Assembly: GCA_024279915.1 (NCBI GenBank) | Contig: JAJRRB010000001.1 | Span: 19,582 to 83,581, forward strand | Direction: 5' to 3' | Source of the DNA: Deltaproteobacteria bacterium | Lineage (GTDB): Bacteria; Desulfobacterota; Desulfuromonadia; Desulfuromonadales; BM103 | DNA: 64,000 nt | Shown here: in pieces, positions 59,344 through 64,000 of the stretch | Numbering within the stretch: position 1 is the stretch's first letter | Layout of the letters: each line of letters begins with the position of its first letter | Program-made: the position numbers and the translations under genes | Notes under the pieces: generated by a model | What the model was told of the DNA's origin: nothing | The model's database searches: none | Seen by the model: only the letters and a program-made list of their open reading frames with translations

Positions 59344-60828
59344 ATGCCAAGACTTGACGCTCGCGTTAAAACCGACCTTGTCGGGGAAGCGCAGTGTACG
59401 GGAAAATCACCAGATTGCAGCAAAAAGGTGATTATCAAAGAACTCAGTCTGAGTAGTGCTCTGATTCAGGGATTGTCGGAGTGTGGTGAGTACGTCCGTA
59501 TCATGCAGAAATTGCCTGACGGACAGAAGGTTGAGATTGAGGGAGAAGTTGTTCGGACCGAAAATGATATCGCCGGGTTGGAACTCTATCATTCTGACAT
59601 GGCAACCATGGAGATCCTCTGGGACAATATCCGCGGTGAGGTTTCGTGCCAGAACGTTTGTCCCTATTGCGGCGCAGAAAAGCCGATCGGTACAACGCTC
59701 TGTCATATCTGCAATACCCCTTTGGATTTTGACGATGATAATTATCTCAAAAAGCATTTCAGACACACGTTTCTGGATCGAGTTAAAAGCCGTATCGATA
59801 AACTCGACACCGGGCATCTCGAAAAGGTCATCAAGGTTATTAACAAAGAGATTCTCAAGGGCAAAGGACATCCGGCCGAGGATGAATTCATCGGCACGTC
59901 ACCGGCCATGCTTGATGTCTTCGCAATGATCAGGAAGGTGGCTCCTAGCGATGTCAATGTTCTCGTCCTGGGTGAAAGCGGAACCGGCAAAGAGCTGACA
60001 GCCAAGGCGATCCATGAGAGAAGCCCGCGCAAAGACAAGCCTTTTGTTGCTATCAATTCGGCAGCAATTCCTGAAGGATTGCTGGAGGCAGAACTTTTCG
60101 GCTATGAGAAAGGGGCTTTTACCGGTGCTCATGCGCAGAGGAAGGGAAAGTTTGAGCAAGCCGATGGTGGAACCGTGCTGCTTGACGAAATCGGCGATAT
60201 GCCGACCGGTCTTCAAGCCACACTCCTCCGTTTTCTCGAAGATCGTATTGTAGAAAGAATCGGCGCTAAGGGCGGGAAAAAAGTAGATATAAGGATTATC
60301 ACTGCCACCAATTGCAACCTCGCGGAGATGGTTAGGCAAGGTCGGTTCAGGAACGATCTCTATTACCGACTGGATGGATTCACTATCAACCTGCCGCCAC
60401 TACGAACGCGGGGAGAGGATGTCGTCATCCTGGCTCACTATGTATTAAAGTCAATCGCCCGCAATGATAATTCACCCGCCAAGAGGTTCTCTCCGGCAGC
60501 CATTGACATCATCAAGAGCTACGATTGGCCAGGCAATATCAGGGAGTTGATCAACAAGGTCAGAAGAGGCCAGCTTATGGCAGACGGGACTGACATCGAA
60601 CCTGCAGATATGGGACTGCAGGATGTGATCGCGGAGGCACCACCGGGCACGATGAAACATGAAGTTGCCAATATCCAGAGAAAAGCTGTGGAGAAGGCCC
60701 TGCAGGATCATCGCTTTATCATCACACGTGCAGCCAAGATGCTCGGCATCAGTCGCCCCAGTCTTTATGCTCTGATGAAGAAACATAACATTGCAAAACC
60801 CAACCTTGGTGCAGAAGTCATGTCCTGA
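59344..60828 (+). CDS. Sigma-54 activator with PilZ-like and zinc-ribbon domains
   Basis: A 494-residue enhancer-binding protein. Residues 1-95 are PilZ-like with an RxxxR (R3-R7), but the second PilZ motif is degenerate (ELSLSS instead of D/NxSxxG), so c-di-GMP binding is uncertain. A four-Cys zinc ribbon follows (Cys106, 109, 120, 123). The AAA+ domain has Walker A GESGTGKE (210-217) and the sigma-54 loop GAFTGA (257-262). The C-terminal Fis helix-turn-helix is [20 protein letters not shown]. No receiver domain. A sigma-54 promoter lies 190 bases downstream, so it probably drives the next operon. Confidence 0.9.
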   Translation: MPRLDARVKTDLVGEAQCTGKSPDCSKKVIIKELSLSSALIQGLSECGEYVRIMQKLPDGQKVEIEGEVVRTENDIAGLELYHSDMATMEILWDNIRGEVSCQNVCPYCGAEKPIGTTLCHICNTPLDFDDDNYLKKHFRHTFLDRVKSRIDKLDTGHLEKVIKVINKEILKGKGHPAEDEFIGTSPAMLDVFAMIRKVAPSDVNVLVLGESGTGKELTAKAIHERSPRKDKPFVAINSAAIPEGLLEAELFGYEKGAFTGAHAQRKGKFEQADGGTVLLDEIGDMPTGLQATLLRFLEDRIVERIGAKGGKKVDIRIITATNCNLAEMVRQGRFRNDLYYRLDGFTINLPPLRTRGEDVVILAHYVLKSIARNDNSPAKRFSPAAIDIIKSYDWPGNIRELINKVRRGQLMADGTDIEPADMGLQDVIAEAPPGTMKHEVANIQRKAVEKALQDHRFIITRAAKMLGISRPSLYALMKKHNIAKPNLGAEVMS

Positions 60829-60854
60829 CTCTTGCCCGGACGACAGACTGAGAA

Positions 60855-60886
60855 ACGGGGACTCATAATTGAGTCCCCGTTTTTTT
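60855..60886 (+). terminator. Terminator of the sigma-54 activator gene
   Basis: ACGGGGACTCA and TGAGTCCCCGT pair perfectly around TAAT and are followed by six T. Confidence 0.93.
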
Positions 60887-60952
60887 GTGCTCGAAGAGTC
60901 ATGTGAAACAATTGGAGCTTCTGTAAATTCAGCTGCAGAGTGTAAAGCAAAC

Positions 60953-60971
60953 CTGTCAGATTTCTTGACAG
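60953..60971. promoter_or_regulatory. Candidate enhancer site (dyad) for the sigma-54 activator
   Basis: CTGTCA and TGACAG form a dyad with a seven-base spacer, 50 bases before the -24 box. Position and symmetry suit a Fis-type activator dimer; binding is inference. Confidence 0.4.
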
Positions 60972-61020
60972 TTTAGCGGCTTCACAAGTTCAAGTAGCTG
61001 AATTTGCTGGACAAATAATG

Positions 61021-61036
61021 TGGCACGCGCATTGCT
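61021..61036 (+). promoter_or_regulatory. Sigma-54 (-24/-12) promoter
   Basis: TGGCACGCGCATTGCT: the -24 GG (61022-61023) and -12 GC (61034-61035) have the required ten-base spacing, and TGGCAC/TTGC match the consensus fully. The predicted start is near 61047, about 50 bases before the first gene of the amyloid-like operon. Confidence 0.9.
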
Positions 61037-61096
61037 ATACTAAATAGTCCGCGCTGAAGAAAAGCTGGAAGAGCTGCACCAAGCGGATGGGTCGTG

Positions 61097-61414
61097 ATGA
61101 AGACATTGATTTTAAAAACCTTGCTACGAATCGTTCTTGTTTCACTGCTCACTGTCCCGGCGTATCCGGTGTATGCGGTCTCGTTGCAGGGCAACTACAG
61201 CGATATTGGCTATGGTGCAACACCCGTCACAGCGCCTTTCGATCTTTACGCGACGATCTCCAGCGCAGCCGGTCTGAACGACGACGATCTGGATAACATA
61301 AGAGGTGGCCAGACCCTGTTTGCAATACACACCGGCCCCACGATTCAGAGCCATAACCGCATCATCCTGTGGGATGAGGTGGAAAAAATAACTGTTCAGG
61401 AGTCGGCACGTTAA
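61097..61414 (+). CDS. Exported small protein with a double-glycine motif
   Basis: A 105-residue Sec-exported protein (signal peptide up to about Ala27, AYPVYA). It carries LNDDDLDNIRGG (residues 60-71), like the leader consensus read by C39 peptidases (L-S-x-x-E-L-x-x-I-x-G-G), followed by a short 34-residue tail. It is the first gene after the sigma-54 promoter. No family is recognised; it may be processed by the C39 gene product three genes downstream. Confidence 0.75.
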   Translation: MKTLILKTLLRIVLVSLLTVPAYPVYAVSLQGNYSDIGYGATPVTAPFDLYATISSAAGLNDDDLDNIRGGQTLFAIHTGPTIQSHNRIILWDEVEKITVQESAR

Positions 61415-61547
61415 CCAAGTAGTCCAATGTAGAACAACGGTTACAGAGGAGGTGATTCGACAGGCCAGACCGAAGCATGTTAGCCGAGAAAATCACTTAA
61501 GTTAACGCAACTATCAACCACGTAACTATCAACCAAAGGAGATGAAC
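61415..61547. other. Leader region with an isolated perfect Shine-Dalgarno sequence
   Basis: AGGAGGTGATT at 61447-61457 is an 11-base perfect complement to the 16S rRNA 3' end, but no start codon follows at usable distance; the first ATG is 17 bases on and opens an eight-codon frame (61475-61498). A 12-base direct repeat AACTATCAACCA (61509 and 61524) precedes the next gene. Confidence 0.5.
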
Positions 61548-62270
61548 ATGAAAACGACATTATGGAGCATTCTGGGGATTTTTCTGATGACATTCGCCTT
61601 CGCCATTCCAGCAATTGGTGATGACGGTGGCAAAAAAGATGGCGGTGACAGCGTTGAAGTTGAAGTTAAAGCTGAAGACGGTAGCCAGCTCGGTTTCGGA
61701 AATACCATGATTGAGGTTGAAGCTGAAAAAGGTGGCCAGATCGGTAACAGCGTAGACGTTGAAAAAGGTGGCCAGATCGGTAACAGCGTAGACGTTGAAA
61801 AAGGTGGCCAGATCGGTAACAACACTAAAGCTACTAAAGGTGGCCAGATCGGAGACAGCATTGAGTTTGAAGCTGATGACGGTGGCCAGCTCGGTCTTGG
61901 AAATTCCATGGACAACGACGTGATGGACCTGGATATCAAAACCGGTGATATCGGTGTTGTCGTTTCCAGCAGCGTACTCAGTGGGAACGTATCCGGTAAC
62001 GGATTCAACATTGGAGCAACAGCTGGCAAAAAAGGAGGCAATTACAACGGCCATGGCCAATCCTTCTCTTCCCGACCCGGGCAAGGCGGCCCCCCTGGCG
62101 ACGATGACAACTGCTGTGGTGACATAAGTCTCACCAGCGGCAATAACACCATGAAGGGCAACTCTCTGCGAAATGCCACAGGGATCACGGTTGCCTCGCA
62201 GCAGTCAGGCGGACAGTCACTGGTTCAGCAGTCTGTGAACGTACAGGCTAACGTCAACGCTGGTGAATAA
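61548..62270 (+). CDS. Candidate amyloid subunit with GGQIGNSV repeats
   Basis: A 240-residue Sec-exported protein. After the signal peptide come six to seven 12-residue repeats of GGQ(I/L)GNS-V-D/E-V-E-K type; two are identical at DNA level (36-base tandem units 61725-61796), with diverged units up to about 61905. A Gly-rich linker with Cys-Cys follows, then a C-terminal module (NTMKGNSLRNATGI...QSLVQQSVNVQANV) that resembles part of the next subunit. Such repeats suggest a beta-solenoid or amyloid fold. ATG 61548 follows AAAGGAG. Confidence 0.78.
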   Translation: MKTTLWSILGIFLMTFAFAIPAIGDDGGKKDGGDSVEVEVKAEDGSQLGFGNTMIEVEAEKGGQIGNSVDVEKGGQIGNSVDVEKGGQIGNNTKATKGGQIGDSIEFEADDGGQLGLGNSMDNDVMDLDIKTGDIGVVVSSSVLSGNVSGNGFNIGATAGKKGGNYNGHGQSFSSRPGQGGPPGDDDNCCGDISLTSGNNTMKGNSLRNATGITVASQQSGGQSLVQQSVNVQANVNAGE

Positions 62271-62288
62271 CAGTTAGGCGCAGCATGC

Positions 62289-62323
62289 ACTACGGTGGCG
62301 GCAGCAGATGCCGCCGCCGTAGT
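62289..62323 (+). other. 15-bp hairpin between two subunit genes
   Basis: ACTACGGTGGCGGCA and TGCCGCCGCCGTAGT pair over 15 bases (one G-U) with a five-base loop. There is no U-run. Such structures can protect the upstream message or lower expression of distal genes. Confidence 0.6.
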
Positions 62324-62378
62324 CATTTGCAAACATCTGAACCCTTGGCCAGTTATCCGGGCTCGCGAGGTAGGCATT

Positions 62379-62780
62379 ATGAGATATGTAAAAAAAATAC
62401 GCAGCGCATGGTTGGCCCTGTTGATGCTCAGCCTGTCAGTGCAACTCGCACCGGCAGGCGACGTTCGTAGTGGCGCGGGGGCATCGACAACCGATGACCT
62501 GCTCCAGGTCCTCGACCTTGGAGAGACACTCTCAACCGATGAACTCGATTTCGTCACCGGGCGCCTGAACATTGAGATCGATGACATCGACATCCAGTTG
62601 AGCAATACGCAGCAGGACGCAAAGATGGATGGCAACCTGCTTCACTCCGGGCGAACCGGCGCAAACACGATCACACAGGATGCCTTCTCAAACGCCCAGG
62701 GTATTGCAACCGTGATCCAGAACTCAGGCAATCAGGTGATTATCAACAACGCCCTGATTGTAAACATGCTTGTGGAGTAA
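62379..62780 (+). CDS. Fap-like exported subunit
   Basis: A 133-residue protein with a Sec signal. It has LSTDELDFVTGR (51-62), a variant of the double-glycine motif, then alternating acidic/hydrophobic residues (LNIEIDDIDIQLSNTQQDAK) and a C-terminal module TGANTITQDAFSNAQGIATV with IQNSGNQVIINNALIVNM. This module is characteristic, as I recall, of small subunits beside FapD-like peptidases in Desulfuromonadales. Start is ATG 62379; the longer frame upstream overlaps the hairpin. Confidence 0.8.
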   Translation: MRYVKKIRSAWLALLMLSLSVQLAPAGDVRSGAGASTTDDLLQVLDLGETLSTDELDFVTGRLNIEIDDIDIQLSNTQQDAKMDGNLLHSGRTGANTITQDAFSNAQGIATVIQNSGNQVIINNALIVNMLVE

Positions 62781-62789
62781 TTACTTTCT

Positions 62790-63478
62790 ATGAACCGATT
62801 TTTCTGCGCCGCTCTTTTTCTGCTGCTGAGCACGCCGACGCCAGTGCGCGCTGCGCTGGTTACGGTGCCGGGTGTTGCCGGTGGGACTTTCAACGTGCAA
62901 CTCACCAGCATGAAGGAGGCGCGCTTTAACACCACAATCCGCCAGCAGTATGACTTCAGCTGCGGCTCGGCAGCCCTGGCAACCCTCCTGACGTATCACT
63001 ATCAAGACCCCGTCAGTGAGGGAGTCGTTTTTAAGGCCATGTACGATCGGGGGGACAAGGCAAAAATCCAAGAATACGGATTTTCTCTTCTGGATATAAA
63101 AAACACCTGCAAAGCCGGGGCTACGCCGCTGATGGCTACAAGGCTTCACTGGACAAGCTTGCCGCCCTGGGCGTCCCGGCAATTGTACTGATCAACAATA
63201 ATGGCTATCGTCATTTTGTGGTTATCAAAGGGGTGACAGACGAGAAAGTCCTGATTGGTGACCCGTCTCTGGGGATCAAGATAATGCCCCGTTCAGAACT
63301 TGAGGCAATGTGGAACGGCCTGCTGTTTCTGATCCGCAACAAGAAACAGGTTGCCAATCAACACTTCAACAAAAATGCAGAATGGAACTTTGTGACAAAA
63401 GCACCAGCCGGGCCAGCTCTGCGCAACAAGGAACTGGCCAACGTAACCTGGTTACTGCCCCCGTCCAGCGACTTTTAA
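62790..63478 (+). pseudogene. FapD-like C39 peptidase with a -1 frameshift
   Basis: FapD is the periplasmic C39-type protease of functional-amyloid operons. Signal peptide up to about Ala21; RQQYDFSCGSAALATLLTYH holds the nucleophile Cys58; the frame then breaks in the A-run 63098-63103 and continues one base back as HLQSRGYAADGYKASLDKLA, with the catalytic His in GYRHFVVIKG and Asp in IGDPSLG. The break is at A-AAA-AAC, a canonical -1 slippery heptamer, so programmed slippage, mutation or homopolymer error are all possible. Confidence 0.82.
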
Positions 63479-63487
63479 GGATTAATA

Positions 63488-64000
63488 ATGATCAGAACCC
63501 ATCCCGCACGATATATTCTGGCATTGCTTCTGGTGCAGCTCCTGATAGTGCCGATCAATGCTCCCGTCTGTGCAGGAAACGACCCATTCGATCAACTGGA
63601 AGCTGTCAGCAACGAAGAATTGGCGGCTCTGCGAGGGGGGTATAAGACCTCGAACGGTCTGGAGATTACGTTCGGAGTTAAAATAGCCACCTTCATCGAT
63701 GGGATCCTGCATTTGGCAACTGTCCTGAATATCCCGCAATTAACCGACATCCTGCAGGGGAAAGGCCTGACCAAACAGGTGGCCGAAGCCATTCGGCCCA
63801 CTGTTCAGCCGGTTGTCAAGCCGGTCGTCACGGTGGTTCCGCCGGCGGTTCAGCCGGTTGTCAAGCCGGTCGTCACGGTGGTTCCGCCTGCGATTCAGCC
63901 GGTTGTCAAGCCGGTCGTCAAGCCGGTCGTCACGGTGGTTCCGCCTGCGATTCAGCCGGTTGTCAAGCCGGTCGTCAAGCCGGTCGTCACGGTGGTTCCG
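63488..64000 (+). CDS. Exported protein with double-glycine motif and PVVKPVV repeats, partial
   Basis: The gene continues past the right edge. Visible: Sec signal to about Ala29 (VCA), the motif VSNEELAALRGG (40-51), about 50 residues with GVKIATFIDGILHLATVL, then repeats of 15 or 19 residues (QPVVKPVV, optional KPVV, TVVPPAV/I). Proteins rich in such Pro/Val repeats can be rod-like linkers. It could be another processed subunit or the front of an outer-membrane protein; the rest is needed. Confidence 0.72.
   Translation, partial: MIRTHPARYILALLLVQLLIVPINAPVCAGNDPFDQLEAVSNEELAALRGGYKTSNGLEITFGVKIATFIDGILHLATVLNIPQLTDILQGKGLTKQVAEAIRPTVQPVVKPVVTVVPPAVQPVVKPVVTVVPPAIQPVVKPVVKPVVTVVPPAIQPVVKPVVKPVVTVVP
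63806..64000 (+). repeat. Minisatellite encoding PVVKPVV units
   Basis: Two 45-base units (63806-63850, 63851-63895), one 57-base unit (63896-63952) and the start of a fourth. The 57-base units differ by one extra 12-base GTCAAGCCGGTC block. Units are nearly identical in DNA, so the number is likely to vary. Confidence 0.9.

Noticed and set aside
61725..61868. CRISPR-like regular repeats
   Set aside because: The 36-base units are contiguous, in frame and encode GGQIGNS repeats; there are no spacers.
63806..64000. CRISPR array at the right edge
   Set aside because: Direct tandem coding repeats without spacers, in frame with the gene at 63488.

Overview
The window reads as a chromosomal piece of a Desulfuromonadales-type bacterium (the Geobacter/Desulfuromonas/Pelobacter group of Desulfobacterota). 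The gene order rho, rpmE, thyX, prfA, prmC, murA, hisGDBHAF-E resembles that group, and a multihaem cytochrome/outer-membrane porin pair, a Maf-YggS-Gph row and many c-di-GMP and sigma-54 components fit it. This placement comes from recognising proteins and gene order, not from a database search.

Layout. 1-11.3 kb (minus strand) is a housekeeping block: yqeY (partial), the histidine genes, murA, prmC/prfA, thyX, rpmE and rho. 11.7-19.1 kb holds gluQ, an Rrf2-type Fe-S regulator, a two-gene electron conduit (decahaem cytochrome plus MtrB/PioB-like porin) and a chemoreceptor broken by an in-frame stop. 19.1-29.4 kb holds metX under a SAM-I riboswitch, a small Cys-rich gene, selU/mnmH, the initiator tRNA with a tyrosine integrase directly behind it, a broken resB, a MITE-like repeat, and osmC, nudix, phosphatase and U32 genes. 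29.5-45.3 kb holds a cpoB-like gene, a LysM gene, dprA, smg, topA, trmFO, a GAF/GGDEF diguanylate cyclase, maf, yggS, gph, a flippase-like transporter, a Cys-rich mini-protein plus arsC, and a GspE/PilB-like ATPase with repeated MshEN-type motifs. 45.3-54.9 kb holds a ferredoxin-type reductase, ettA, a frameshifted TPR gene, glpD, dksA, moaC and radA.

55.2-59.1 kb looks acquired. A LysR regulator and a dgcA-dgcN pair (D-glutamate catabolism) lie between two 68-bp imperfect direct repeats, beside a decayed 3' end of groEL.

59.3-64 kb is the most interesting part. A PilZ/zinc-ribbon/AAA+/Fis sigma-54 activator is followed by a textbook -24/-12 promoter and a run of Sec-exported small proteins: a GGQIGNSV-repeat protein, a Fap-like subunit, a FapD-like C39 peptidase with a frameshift at a slippery A-run, and a Val/Pro/Lys minisatellite protein that leaves the window. 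Three of these proteins carry a double-glycine-like motif of the kind C39 peptidases recognise. I read this as a functional-amyloid (Fap-like) secretion locus, possibly under c-di-GMP control.

Several genes are interrupted (MCP by TAA, resB by TAG, dprA near its start by TAG, the TPR gene and the C39 gene by one-base losses in A-runs, groEL decayed). TAG is an ordinary stop in many intact genes here, so recoding is unlikely. Nonsense mutation, strain decay or homopolymer sequencing error are the main alternatives.
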